The notes under the pieces: model-generated
What the model saw: only the letters and a program-made list of their open reading frames with translations
Told to the model about the DNA's origin: nothing
The model's database searches: none
Shown: one piece after another, positions 14,551-29,400 of the stretch
Layout: each line of letters begins with the position of its first letter
How positions within the stretch are numbered: position 1 is the first letter of the stretch
DNA from: Baylisascaris procyonis
Lineage: Eukaryota; Nematoda; Chromadorea; Rhabditida; Ascarididae
Reading direction: 5' to 3'
NCBI GenBank assembly: GCA_037389465.1
Contig: JAZARR010000008.1
Coordinates: 3,225,501-3,289,500, forward strand
Length of the DNA stretch: 64,000 nucleotides
Made by a program: the position numbers and the translations under genes

Positions 14551-15586
14551 AAATTGAATAACCTCTGAAATGAAGAGATGGACGTGAAAAATTTGCAACA
14601 AAGCTGAACAGGCTAGATCAGTGCATGAGTGTCCAGCAAACAAGGATCCATTCGACTGAAATAAATGAACAGCACACAGAGCGCTCTCGAGTTGCTCATA
14701 AATCTACCCTTCACCTCTCCGTAGCGCTCATACTTCCATCCCAAAGAATACCGACTTTGCTCACTGATAAATCCAGTTTTATGAACTCTTCAAATCACCT
14801 TACAAAAGTTTCTTTCTAAAGGCGCACTTTAGAGAAAAATAATCAATCTTTGCACCATCAACAATGCGGAGCAATTTATTTCCTGTAAAAAAAAAGTCGA
14901 CGTTTGTTCTATACAGCTGTGGCTTTATTAATCGTTATTAGAATATTAGCCCTCTATCAAATCAAACCACTGCAATAAATAAACGCCTCTTATTCTGAAG
15001 AATGAATACCAACTTGAATAATCTAAAAGAATGCATTCAGATTTTTCCCATTCCCTTCGCTATAAGTCCTATCGAACTTGATCGATAAAAACGGACATTG
15101 GTATAGGAATCCAAATAATGTCTCAATCAGAACTTGTAGCTCCATTTCAGTAGTTCTCCACTTGAAACGTTTAGAGAGACACACACTTTCACACAGAGAC
15201 ATCATCATAATGCATTATTTAAAGGCAAGATAGTAAAAGCATATAAAAATGCAACCACGTTCGATGTTTTAAGTAAGGATACGACCAATTTCAACTAGAA
15301 AATTGGTAGGTTAGACTTACATGAACGATCGAATCTATTGCCAATACGATTGGCAATACTCAAGAAATAATATGTGAAAAAGCAATAACAATGCCAGGTG
15401 GGCTGACAATGTAAACACTTTTGCACTTCATTCAACGAACCAGGAAGTTGAAAAACTATCAACAAATAATATGGAATACTGATAATATGCTACTAGTCAA
15501 TCCGAGACTTCGCGCAACATTTCATTAAAAAATTCCTTTTTATGACCTGATCGATGTTTATAAATGCTTATAAACGCTTATGAAGC

Positions 15587-15886
15587 TTAACGGATCAAGT
15601 GGAAGGATGATGTTCCACAATTCCACTGATCCTGAAACTTTAAGGATGCTCCAGTCGTCGAGAGGAAATGAAAAACTCCAAGCGTGTTGAAAGCGCCACC
15701 AAATTTCATCATTTTGCCACTGACGGATGATGTACCCAAAATAATATTCCTTAAGAATATTGAATTCTTGACTTCGCTCGCATGCTCGTTCCACTCATCC
15801 CATTTATGAGAAGGAATTTCATTTACTAGATGTTTCCTAAATTGGAGCACTGAAACTTTATTCACTGCCCGGATGGATTCAGCCAC
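15587..15886 (-). CDS. Open reading frame, unknown
   Basis: An open frame of about 100 codons (AESIRAVNKVSVLQFRKHLV and further) in a segment with higher GC than its surroundings. A second frame of 78 codons is open over the same stretch. No family recognised; possibly a decayed element. Confidence 0.15.
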   Translation of the reverse strand: MAESIRAVNKVSVLQFRKHLVNEIPSHKWDEWNEHASEVKNSIFLRNIILGTSSVSGKMMKFGGAFNTLGVFHFLSTTGASLKFQDQWNCGTSSFHLIR

Positions 15887-18800
15887 ATAATTGTGATTAG
15901 AAGCCGAAGAAAATTTGTGATCAAAGCCAATCGTGACAACATTGCATTAATAAATGTGCCTCAAACGTCGAAATTTTTCGGTGAATCTTTCTTATACGAA
16001 ATTAGGTGTGGATATGTTTGAACTCGACTATTTATCTGCTGCAAAATACTGCTCGATTCACAATCTATGCAGCTTTCATCACACAGAGTGCTAAATATAG
16101 CCGACTGAGATCTGGAACGTGGGAAAATGGAAATTAATTCTCACCTGAAATTGTCGTCTCTAGTGCATAAAGTACGTCTATTCAACACTCGAGCATGGCA
16201 ATTTGTATTTGAGTTTCCTTCTATACCCTAACAGACAATCAAGTTGCAATGTACAGCGTAATAGATAGTCAAGTGAACAGAGGAATGAGGATTGAAAACT
16301 ATGAGAAAATCGTCATAAACATGGGAAAAGTTTTAGGCGCATAAGTAAAGCTCGTTGAAGAAATGAAAAATGAGTAAAACTTGGCCAGAGGAACCGCTGT
16401 GTACAACAGCTGCGTTAGCAAGTTGCAGCTCATTCGCTAGGATCAGACGAAGAGAACAGGTGCATTTTATTCGACACAAAAATTTTAGGCGCAAACTGAA
16501 ATGACACAATGCAGTCTGCCGGGAACGCTTGAAAAAGCTCTAGTTTGGAACTAGCATTACTAGTTCTTTCTCCATTGCTGCGGAACTTCATGCTGGCGAC
16601 TTCCGAGCCGAAGTTTAAGGAAGTTATGAGAAATTAAACTTCCAAGCAGAGAGCAGTAGATGCATCAAATAGCAATTTCTGAGGGTGTGGGTATCGTTTT
16701 TGATCTTTGATGTGATATAGAATCGCAAAAAAAGATGCTTGTTACGCCAGCGTCTCTATCGTGCCTCGAAATCGTTTTGCAAAAAAAAAAAAAAAAAAAA
16801 ATGAAAATGAAGTGCATTTCGCTTCAAAACCAGTTTTCGGAATCAACAGGTAATCGTGTATTAGGCCACCTATCGTTCCAAAATCGAAAAAAAAAACACA
16901 GAAAAAGTTACAAAAAATTTTCGCTTCGACCGAATGTCAAAATGAGAGCGAACATCGTATAGCTTCGTTGTTGAAAGTAGCAAAGGAAACCGAAAATGTT
17001 CGTCTCACAATCATGGAACTTTCAGTCGATTCGAATGTCCCGAATTTGCACACTTCAAGCGCAGCAAATTCAGTTTTCCACTATAATAGAGTGACTGATT
17101 TAAGAAAACGTCATCCCATTCTATGCTGCGCATTTCACACATTATATTTTGCTGCCTGAACTCAGTGGTTCGTGAATTGAAACTAGCTGACATAAAGATA
17201 CACATAAACTTGCATAGACATAACGTCGCAACATTATTTTTTGGAAATGAATATATGCAAAAATGCAGAAAATGCACTATAAATAATGCAATGCAATATC
17301 TGCAAAAAAACGATAGTGAAATAATTAGATCTACGAATGAATCATTATTTATGACATAAAATGAGCTGGTTAATTTGTTCTCTAAAATAATTTCAAGTAA
17401 ACTTTGTTTGATGGGTGGTTAAATGCAATTGAAAGCAAATTCTAGAGGCAGAAAGCTTGAATATTATTTAAGAAATCTCAGTGCAATAATAGCGAAATGA
17501 GTCAGTGTTATTTGCGTGTTTGCAATTAACCCGCAATATAGGTCTCTGAAAAATAAAAACAAAGCCTTATCGAATTCTTGTTCAAAACGGCGCTTAATCA
17601 GCATAAATATAGCTCCCGTAAAGCAATTCGCATATCATGAGCAAGTTAAGCCCAATAAAACTAAATTGAAAATTCATTGTCGGTGGGATAATCGGACAGG
17701 AAATATCGCTGTGAAAGTTGAGAGTGATTCAGTATTCAATACAAATAGATAAAATCTCATTCTCAAATATCTTTGAAACGATGCTATCATGAATTTACCA
17801 AGATTGTGCTACTGAGAAGCTAAAAGCTTCGAGGAGATTCGGCAGGATATAATCAGTCAAGCTGATATCACGAGTCGAATTTTACAGATCCCGTTTGAGA
17901 TGATCCTCTGTCATTATTGGTCAAGAAAATCAACACAACAATGTTAAAAGCACGTTATAAATGGTTAATATAATAAACTGTCAAGTAAAGGGCATATCTC
18001 AGTTAACCACAAAAGATTACTGAAAGTTTGAACACCAATTTTCGAGAGCCAAAACGTAAAGCCTATCTTTAAGAGCCCGACAGGTCGGTGCTATACAGGC
18101 GCATTCGTTTCACACATTTATAAATTGCTTCGTACTGCGCATTGCAATTAACGAATATGCGGGAATATGAAGCAATATTAAGTTCAGTGTGAAAGGTTTA
18201 CACACGCGAGCGCACTGTAGTTACATATGCAAATTTATATGGGAAATAACAAACACAACACTAAATATGACATTGATTTCGACTATCAAACAATGGAGGT
18301 ATCCGCAGGTGATCAAAGTAGTCAAGGATACACAGAGGTAGATGAAGACCAAGCAATTATTGTGTGAGAGACTCAACATGAAATTGAAGGCAATGAGGCA
18401 GGCATTTATTATTCGTTGATGATAGAACGACTCCTTTGCCAATAAACATCGCGCAATAAGTTTACGCACTTTATACCATCATTTTAATTCATTTGTTTCT
18501 ATTACTTACCTGATAAATTTATAAATTCACACCTGTTTGATATGCAAATTTGGCCAATCAACTGAGAAATTTTGAGCATTAAAAGCATTCAAATTTATCG
18601 TTTCTTCCGGTTTCTTCCATAGAATGCTTCCTATGCAGATTATTCATGGGTTTATTGTATAATTCTATAAATGTAGCAATGTTGCCGCATACCTTAATAA
18701 AATCTTTACCCCTTCAGAACTATGCCTTTCCAAACTATGTTGACACTATAGCGACTGATATTTGTAAGCAACTAAAATTACCGCCATCCACAACCAGCAG

Positions 18801-20292
18801 TTTATCTGATTAAATCCTATATAATCCTCAAGAAGACTATTGGAAGCAGTGTCAATTCCATTCACTCATATATTGTGCCGATCAGTTGTTATGATAATTC
18901 ATTGTCGATACAAACTGGCCAAAATTAGCGTTGCCGTTCACACTGGACAAAACTACTCACTGCACTGATAATGTGATGACCAAAAACATCATCTAGGGAA
19001 TCATAAAAAACGAGTGGAAACTTCAAATACATTTGCGAGAAGGCTAGAAAGAAAAAAAAAACGCTTTCATCGGACAAAGCGTTCATGCCGCCCGCTTCCC
19101 ATTGAGATCCTCTCTGGAGTCAAATGAATTGCGAATCAATTTTAGCGACAAGTATGATGCTTATGCAAATTTTCTGCAAATTTCCACTCGTATTCAACGT
19201 TTTCCAGCGGAACAATAACAGTACGATAGGGATTCTATTTATCAGCATTACAATCGAAAAAAACTGCTACTGAGGAAAGCTGCCAAAAATAGAGCGCTAG
19301 AGATTGATTGAAAAATATTCGAAAAGAGCAATGAAAGAACAACAGGATGGAGGGGAAGAGGTGAACGAGTTTCAAAGAAATTATATTTCGTCAACCTGAA
19401 TCAGTTTCAAGAAAACAACATCTGCTACAGTCATTCTCTTCCGCACATCTCATCTAGGAATTTTCACATTTAAAAACAGCACACTAAAAGCGATGCCCTC
19501 ATTCATAGTCAACATCCTATCAGAGGAACGACTGAATAAACCAGGTGGACTGTTGATAAGCCAGCTAATCTATAAAGCATAAAGAGAAATAACAAGGTGA
19601 TGGTTGAAGAGGAATACGGGGCGAGAAACGTACGAATAATAAAACAGAACGATAGACGTATTAAAAAAAAAATGCAAATGTCCTCAAGAAGAGATTGTGA
19701 TTTGCAAAAGAAAACGAAGTAATTACAGAATAGAATTCTTTGCAGTGCAAATCAGTAACCATAGAAATGCAATTCACATATCTACACATATATAAAGAAA
19801 TATATGCATAGACATACTTATTACTTATTACCGAGAGAGTCTTCTAATTGTGGAGGGGAGAATTTCATTGCAATGCAAATAAACGTTTTATAACATATAT
19901 TCTACTGAACTAGTATAATGCTTTCGTTTCCTATAGAAATGTAAAAGATCAGATTGAGTAAAATTTGCATTAAACGAGATACTGCAACAATTCAAAACAT
20001 CATTTTAAATTTGTCGTAGTTGGAAATAGGATATGATGATAGGATAGGCTAGAATGGAATAGAATATCAACTTAGGTCTTCAGGGAATAAAGTATCGCAT
20101 CCATCAGAACAATTTCATCTCATTATTAACTCTCATTCAAAGAATTAAAAAGACTTAATTGCCTATTTCTTCAATTCTTTCATTCATCAAATGTATTTCA
20201 GAACAAAAAAATAAGCTCATGCAAAATATTGCATTTATAATGCTAAAAATTTTTTCAAATGCATTGCAATATTTTCATTAAAAATTACTTAC

Positions 20293-20434
20293 TTGTTAAT
20301 AGATGTATTCGTTGTGTGCCATATAATTCACTAAGCTTTTGAGCTAATTCGATAATTGGCATTGAACCATCTCGCCAACGAACAATCAATGCCGCATATT
20401 CAGCAAGTTCTTGTGTCGAAAGGCATGCTGTTAG
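20293..20434 (-). CDS. CCM2: CCM2 exon 9: harmonin-homology domain
   Basis: The exon has 142 bases, acceptor CTTTCAG|CTA, donor ACA A|GTAAGT, phase 0 in and phase 1 out. The protein begins LTACLSTQELAEYAALIVRW, then RDGSMPIIELAQKLSELYG and TQRIHLLT. Human CCM2 reads [41 protein letters not shown] at this point, so helices 2 to 4 of the domain are present. The human domain continues LRPFIPEKDSQHFENFL, which is not in this exon, so a further exon must follow at lower coordinates. Confidence 0.93.
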
Positions 20435-23400
20435 CTGAAAGATTATTTCAAGCTTTACCTTTCTATCATATAAAATGGAAATGAATAGGAAATATTTATG
20501 CTCGTTTCCCCTAATTAAACTGTCATAAGCGGTTGCAATATGCACTACTGCCTACGATAGTAAATCTTAGCCTAGAAATTATCCAACGGCTCGATGATAA
20601 AACAGATATTGTAAGATTTGGACTTCCCAGATGCCCACCGCCATAGCAACCTTTTTGTATGTTCTTTGTCGCCAATTACAGTTGCTTCGAAGACATGGAA
20701 AGTGAGAAGTCGCGAAGGAAAAAAACCCCCCAAGAGAAATTAAAAATTCAAAATATACATTTACGTAAATCGTCACATAACGAAGCAAGCCATTTGAGTT
20801 GCAACATTTCGTTGGATAATGCAAAATTAGTGGGGTATTCTTTACTGAACCATCTTAAAAATCAGGAAGCGGTCGGAGAAAAAAAAGTGTATCAACTACG
20901 TGGATGCAGGATTAACAATGAATATAACTAAGCAAGAAAAATAAGTGTCACAATGAGCTAAATGGAATTTGTATGTTCACTCAAAAACAGTTTCGGCCAA
21001 GGATAATTTTATTCGTCTTATTCATAGCTTCATAATGTTTGAAAGGAAAAAGGAAGGGGAGACAATAACGCAAGAGCAGTTAGAAGAATTCATGATCGCA
21101 ACAGCAATTACCTTTAAAACCATCCATGTAATTTTGCTCGAACTCTATTTCGTATTCGCTCACTTATACGCTGCATTCATAAATTTTTTAGAAGTTTATG
21201 CAAAGTAAACGTAACCTAAATTCTTTTTTTTTTGCAGCCTCTGGGTAGATTCAAGCCATGTTGCTCAATATCTGTTTAGCCTCCTTGAGAATCTTCGCCT
21301 TCAGAGCAAATATCCTTACAACAAGGCTTTCGTCGCTGTTGACCGATACCCCCATTTCCCCTCATCTATGATTACGTTTTCATTATTTTCTACCGTTTCT
21401 TAAGTAGTAATTACGCAGCAAAAAGATATCATAAAACGTATCGTAATAATGTTAATCATTCGAGGAAGATTCACTTCACTGCCAGATAACAAACAATTAC
21501 AGCGCAAACTGCAACCAAGTTAGGAGGATCTGACTTAGGGGGACCCTGGTGAAGCGATTGATTTGGTGGTTTTTATGGAGGATGTGGAAAAGCATCATCT
21601 GAGTGGATTTATTAAAAGCATGGAAGGGTTTTTATTCAATGTAATACGGTATGTCACACAAGACTATATCACTGCCGACGTAAATAATGCAAGACAGTAA
21701 TCCGACCCTCATCTATCAAAGGTGGATGCATCAAAAAATCATAAAGAATTCTCCTCAAAGCACAGATATACGGAGTAAATATCTTTTTAGTTTTTCTCAG
21801 ACAGTAATGACGAGCGCGGCAATGAAAAAAAATTACCATAGACTTGCTCCGCATAGGGTTAGCGTTTTCTCTCTCGTAAAAGTCATTCCTTCTAAGCATT
21901 CACATCTGAGATTAAATCAACTGGAGAAACTTGCAAAGGGAATTGGCACAATATGCGCTTTTTGCAATTTCCGCACGCTGGAGCAACCAACTTCACAAAC
22001 GGTCAACGGATACAACTAAACAATCACTTCTCTAAGCATATATCACAATGCTTGCCTCTCTCGCATATATTCCCACCTGTTGTTTCAATTATTTATTCTC
22101 TCATTTTTCGATCTAAATTTCAATTCTTAGGAGCCTTCACAAAAAAATATGATTAGACACGATGTACCCCTTTAGCGATTCGAAACATTAGCGAATAAAT
22201 TGGACAAATTATACAAATATCGTGCAAACATATGATGTGATAATACAATTATTAAAGGTAAACTGATATCTTATAGGCGCATATAGGTAACAAGTAAATT
22301 GATATATAGGGAAAATGAGATAAAATTCGCAAAGAATTGACGAAGCTTGATGGGAATTTTTTTTCGATAGTTTTAAGGCGTATAATATATCGGAAATGAG
22401 TGAAATCTCACTTATGCGAATGTAATCGAAAAATGCGATAAATCAAGCTTATCACTATTCGATATGAGATGTGATTGCAATAAAGATTTAGTATGAAAAA
22501 TTATTGCTGATCACTATATAGTTCAAAAAAACTTTAAGACGTCATTTTTATGAAATTGCTACTTGCTAAACTGAAAGGGCCTTTGTAAACATCACCGATG
22601 CAATCTTTAATCCGACCTCTAAATAAATGCTGTTGGATTAAAGGATAAGAAAGATAAGTGTCAGAATATTGTGAAACGATTAATTTCACGAAATAAAATT
22701 TGAGAAGGAGAAATCTATTCCTTGGGAATTTCCTTTATATGTCTCGATCTGCATGGTACTTTGACAATAAAAAAAAAAAACTCCTCACTCTTCGAAATTG
22801 TTAGGTCGTGATATAGTCCAAGAAGAAATCGTTTTAAGACTTGATGAGTTAAAAAAATATTAATTCTAACAAAATAAATTCGGTATTAAAATCCATTTTA
22901 AAGGTTAAAGCGATGAAATATTTCAATTTTTTTTTACAAACTGTTCTTATAGTAATCCAACATCAACAAATACCACTTAGAACCTCAGCAAAGATCAATG
23001 AATAGTCTTTTTACCTATCGGGCAAGTGTTCCTCGTTATTATTCTATCATTGCATATTTCATCTTTCTGCTGCAAAAGCATTTCCAAAAAAAAACGAATA
23101 AATAATAGCTCACCACAGACATGTAATCTTTGATAAGTTCATCAGTACGATCATCGGCGGATTCACTGCGTGAAGCGCTTGTCGAATCAGGTGGATGAAC
23201 GGCACGCAGATCGGGATGTGAATCCGTCATACTGAAAACAATTCTCTCAACGACAACATTAATGCACTCAGAGGAAACATTACCACCAGATGTCACAGTT
23301 TTATATTCACCTTAACTAGTGATATCGAGCAACATGCATAAGCAACTCCTTCTATCCCAAATTTGCTTATCTCCCTCCATCCTTCTCCTCTCCCTCCAAT

Positions 23401-26400
23401 GCTGCTTAATTAGTGCTATGCAGTATTGCAATCCCCCGCACACATATATACCGCGTAAGACACAGCCTCATCTTGTGACCCGTAGGTGAAGTTCAAAATC
23501 TGGGAAGGAGACGTTCTAATATCATCTTTTTATTTTTCAACTTATCCTGTCTTTTCTGCTCATACGTCATCTTTACCGTGCTATAAAAAAGGCTCACCCT
23601 GTTGCCCTCTGATATCGTGAATCGTTCAGGTCCCGTATTTTCTACCATTTCACATGCACCAACAAGCTATGGTAACGCGACTAAGTTTCAATGCTCAACA
23701 AACCTCAAATTGAAATGAACGGCACAAAACACCACACAATAAGCTACTGAATTCGAAACAAAGAAGCACAAACAGCAACGTGAAGGCATAACCCAAAGAC
23801 ATAAATTCATGTCGGGCCTATCACTATAGAAATGCTAAGGTGATCGGAATGATGACTCTCTGCTATAAACGATTAAAAAAACAGGCGATAACAAGCCCAA
23901 TATAATGAAGAAAAACGCCTTAAAAAACGTTACTAATAAAAACTTTTAAGGCAGCTGTTAATGCCCATGCATAATGAGAGTAAATTATAGTAAATTTTGC
24001 GAATATGCAAATTACTGCTGTTATGTCTAACAAATGCGAAATTGTGCGAAAGCAATTTGTACAATCGGCGCTCAGTACTAGGTTAATCCAAGGAGCAAAT
24101 AATAAAATGTGAATGAATTTAAGCATTTTCATATTTCAAGTGATCAGATTGCTTTATAAATCTTCAAATTTCTCTGAAGTCGTTCTGATATGAAAGGAAA
24201 ATCTGATCAACATAAAAACGCGATTTATAGGCACCTTGGAATAGTTATAACTCCTCTGAGAATTGATGGATCAGCATGAAAAACATTTAAGGAGGCAAAA
24301 GGATTCTACTACCATAATTAATGCTACAGGAGGTCATTCAATATACGAGTAATACCGAGAAATTATGTAATTTCGGAAAATTAGGAATCTCCTCAACAAA
24401 AAATAAAAAATAAAAAAAACATGAGAGATGAAAAACAAATTCGAAAGTGCGTACCTCAGTGACCTACTGCAAAAATCGGCCACGTACATAGCTTAATGCT
24501 AATTTACATCTATGTGCAAAACAAACTTAACGCTCGAAAAGAGGGTCCAAGCATAGAGGCAATCGTTGCAAAGTTCTCAAAACACGTAAATAAAACACAA
24601 TAAAAAACTTACAATAAGGGTCGACTGTTATTTGTTGGTGATACAGATGAGCCAGTCAGCGATTCTGCAAATTGAAACAACTCTAGAAACTTGTCCAGAA
24701 CCTCGCCATTTCTCTTATTGTCAATATACCAATATCGCAAATAAGCTCCCCTTTACAGGAAACGATTCCTTTCTAGCAATGCCGTGAACTCTTTGAGGTT
24801 TCAGGAGAAGAAATAACGAAAAATTGCTTATTTTTATGAGAGGGAAATGTTACACGTTGCTGCTTTATTCAGCTAAAATCCTAAATCAAAAAGGCATCCA
24901 TAAAACCCTTAAACTCTTCTTCTTCTCTCCCCTTCGCCTAAAACTTTGAGAAATTTTAGGTGCCAGGAGGTTTACTCGGAAACATTTGATCTATAGCATA
25001 AAGGATTTGATCGTTGAATTTGGTACCAATCGCCTTCTTATAGGTCATTCCCAAAATAAATATTTGAGAAAGTTAACAGCATCATCTAACTTGTAAATGT
25101 GGTTAATTAAATCAACATAACAAGAATAGTTAATTGCCAAATTGAATACTATGCAAAATAATTTCAAGTTGACTTCAAACATTTCACTCTAAAGAACTAG
25201 AATGGAACATCAAAGAGTGGCTAAAGGTGAGGAAGAATTCTAATTTTCGAAATTAGAGGAAATAAACAAATGTAATGCGTTGCGGTAAAGGATGGGAAGA
25301 TAAAAGGGAAATATATTAAAGTCGCATACGCTCAAAGAAAAATGGCCAATATTCATAGCGAATGAGATAATAAACTCTACAGAATGAGAACTCGCAGAAA
25401 GTAGACCTGAACTTGTGTACAATTTTCAAAAAAAAATTATAGATTTAATAAAATAAAGCAATCGAAAGAGAAATCACTAGCAATTTTTTTTGTACACTTT
25501 TTAATATTTCCTTTATATAGTACTACTGTGATCACAAACTTGAAACATTCAACTTGAAAGCGTCTTTTAGAAGGCGGTGGAAAAAGAGAGAAAAAATTGT
25601 CTTAAAAGTAATATCAATAGCAAATGTGGTACTTCAAACTAAAAAAAGAGCAGCGAAATTCCAGCACCGTTTATCAAGAGCCGAATTTCCTCTCATTATT
25701 CTTCTTTAATATGCACTACCGTGTGAAGTGAAGAAATGTAGCAACTATAATTATTCGAAGATGGTGAAAATTCGTTCCGCTAAACCGGTTGAACATTCAC
25801 CCTTGATGATGAAACGAGAAAATATTTCAATAACAAGGCATTACTTTATATAGTTTGCGGCATCACTTAATGGGTGTACTGCTTTGGGTAAATTTACAAA
25901 TCGAATGTAATTGAGTGGGAAACGTCATGGAGACGACCTTCGAAACATTGCGGCGTTATATCACTCATATTCACTCAAATCAACTATTTCTTCATAGATC
26001 AGATCTCACGGGCAGTCAAGCTCCTCAATAAGACTGCAAAGAAATTAGCAGCCGTGAGAGAAAGAGAGAAAGGGAGAGAGGGAGAGAGAAATGACGAGCG
26101 CTGATTGAGATCACAATGTTTTACCAAGCACCAAAAGCACCTGTCCCTAGTGTATCCGTCAATAAGCCATGAAGCATCTATTCAATTTGATGTACTGCCT
26201 CCACTTCAATGCACATATTTCCTTGATGTTTAAACGCAAATGAAATGTTTATACACCATTTTCAGCGTGAGATTTATCGCCAGAGCCATTATTAAGTTAG
26301 ACATAATAAAGTTTAGAAGTAATGTCTGAGCATACCCTCTTTTTAAATGGATGAACAAACGAATACCGCATTCCTTTCAACTTGCACCATAGTTAAACTG

Positions 26401-29400
26401 AAATAATTCGGGAAAGAATGTATCCTCATCGGGACAGCAAGCGATCGAGGTTCGAGCCTCCTATGCTTTTTGGACTCATCATTTCTAGCTCTCCCCTCAC
26501 ATCACCTCTTGTTTTTTAAAAGCACGAGCTCCATCTAAATAAAAAAGAGAACCCATCAAAATCAACTTATCAAACAAAGAACCTAACAAAATCAGGAAGG
26601 TCTACGAATAGCGATGAATTCAATGTTGTCCTAAAATGGAACATTGTCCTCATGTTATTGTTTCATTAATCAAAAACAGAACGCACAGCACAAGATATCA
26701 TCGAACAACGATATTTAAAGAATGAATAAAAAACGAACTGAGTGGAGTAGATTTGAGTTCGTAATTACTCGCCGCTTCCTTGTAAATCTGCGAAAAGCAT
26801 TGTCCAAGTACGTTGCATATTTTTTCAGCGATATCCTATAATACAAACATTTAAACGCCGCTTAAATTCTTTAAGTAATTAACCAGAAAAAATGATCAAA
26901 AGTGAAATAAATCAGCGAACTGAGTGCGTTAAACAATCGTGGAAGAGTTCATCCTCTTAAACACGTTGACACATCTTGGAATTTTTTTTTCCTGGAGACG
27001 AGAACTTGCTAACAATTAAAAACGACGATTGCTTGGACAAGCGGAAACCTATTTATTGTGAAACTGATTTGTTATTCTTTTAGATGTTTCGAGGGAAAGT
27101 AAATAAAAATGATAACTTTTGATCAAATATAATATTTGCGCAACCACAATCAAAAGTCACAGTTAAACACTGTTTCTACAGAAAAAAGCTTGTAAATGAA
27201 ACATAAAAAAGTAGCGTCCAGGAAAGCACCAGTTTATGCAGACCTAGGAATATTTGCTAACCTGGGTACATCGCTAATAAAAAACAGAAAGCTGAAGACA
27301 AAAAAACAGAAATCTACGCTTTTTCTTGTCGCTTTGCGCAATAATTCACTTCACCGAAAAAATTCTTTCCGCATTCTTTAGTGCTAAAAATTGCTCTCGA
27401 AATTGCTGTTTTGAAGTTATTTTGAATGCTTCTTACAAAATTTAATTGTGTACATAAAGGACTTTACGTCATTGTTATCTCAGTATAATACTTTTACCTT
27501 TTTTGACCTATGGATCATAATTCCTTTATAAAACTTTCAAAACATTGTACAATTTTGTGGAGCAAATTAAAAAGTTTTATACACCAATGTTCCTTTTTTT
27601 TACCAACAACTTTTTTTTTCCTTTCACACCAATGGTTTTACACCAAAAAAACTTTTTCTTTTGGAAATTCGGGTCACAAACAAGAATTCCACTGCCGAAT
27701 TATCCTTCTATCTAGAGCCGCCAGCGGTTATCTTCGGCGCTTCTATCTATAAAAAACGTTTCCTTTTCTTAAAATAAAGCCGCGAACATTGCAAAATTCA
27801 TTTTGTACTACGTTGCTCAATGAAGAGTAATCAAAATCGAATGCAGCCAGGATGAGCGAGGCACTAGGCGCGAAAGACCGCAAGAATAAAAGAGCCACTC
27901 TGTATCTTCGTATTTCAGCTCGTTTCTAGTTTGAACAAAGTCTACTATCAACATCCTCTATTACCTCATGAAATTTTTCTGCTCTGCGAGCAGCAAGACT
28001 TTTCTTCAAGAAGAGTAGAATAAGAAGGTACTCGCCCCGATCACAGAAACTTTATGATCCTCAATCTCGAACTATTCGTTCTGGTTGAGGAGTACACGGT
28101 TTCGATTGTCAGATCCTACAATGTCTCCACAGTGTCGTAACTTTTCTCAGCCCGAGACGATTCGGAATTTTAATAAGTTCTGAAGCTCAACAAAGTTCTC
28201 GAACTTAGGATCGGAAATCAGGACTTTCCGCTGAGCATTTTGCTTCAGAAGCACCTTACGATTCATGGAGTTCTAAGAATTTTCATAACGGCCCTCAACG
28301 GTCGGGGTCCTCAAAGTTTAGAGCGTTGCGAGCGTGTTCAGAAAGTGTTGAACCCCAAGACATCCCGAACAGAATTCTCGCCTGCCCAGACCTTGTTCTT
28401 AATAGGGATCCTCAAGGGTGCAACAAAAAACTTCCCAGCTGTAATGTTATAAACACAATCAAACAGCGCCGCTGTTGGTGACAGTCCATTAGTAGACTTG
28501 TAGTGGCTGGACTAAATGATATCACTATAGTCATCCCAATCTAGGCAATCAAAGTTATTCTAGTCATAGGCACATCACCATCTTTCTATCATCAACACAA
28601 ATCTGAATTTGAAGGATGTGGGGAATAAGAGATATTCCCTTACCACCAAGCGGTGCACCCAAAATTTAGAAAATTCCCTCCCCTTCCGCTTGCGACGAAT
28701 TTATGATGGATGGATTCTGCACTTTGCATGCCACACTTTTTTTTTGCAACATCTATCTCCTTCCTGTTATTCGTTTCTTTGGGTCCAAAATTACAGTAGT
28801 TTTCTTCCGCAATTTCTATCCAATATACCTCACTTTTTTGGATAAATAAAAGTAAAAACTTTCAAAATCGTTCATCTTATTGCCTTTTTTTGAATCCATT
28901 CTGGCAGTGCTAAGTGCGGTTCAATCCTTCTATGAAGTTGCCCAATAATAGAAATTTCTTTTCCACATTCATATTCACACTCCCACCTGAGAAAATTAGG
29001 AAAATGACTTAAATGTGACGTCGGCGAAATTTTTTCTACTCATATATTTTGAAACAAAATGAGCGTCAATCGACCGGATTTGCATCGAAATGCCCAAATC
29101 TGCGCTTTTATTTTCTCTTGAGGAGATTTTTTTGTAAGAGAGAGTCTCGCCCGAAAAACGCTTTCCCCTTCCGCCAAAAAATTCTTAACGGTTTGCCTTC
29201 GTCAGCACAAATAGCCTATCTGAGAGTTAATTCGTGCTCGTCAAAAGCTTAAATTTTCAATGAGAGGCAAAGAGGAAGGGCAATTCATCATCGGCGAAAT
29301 AAACTATTCAATTGTAATTCATTTGCAAAGCTGTTAATTGCATAGCAATTCACTATTCCACTGTGTCCGCCCATTACACTACTAAGTATGATTTTAAACG

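Noticed and set aside
23440..23510. Minus segment NFTYGSQDEAVSYA as a CCM2 exon
   Set aside because: No good donor, and exon 7 already joins exon 8 in phase without it.
26430..26470. tRNA-like B box (GAGGTTCGAGCCTC)
   Set aside because: The loop is six bases, the T stem does not form in tRNA geometry, and no matching acceptor stem or A box lies upstream.
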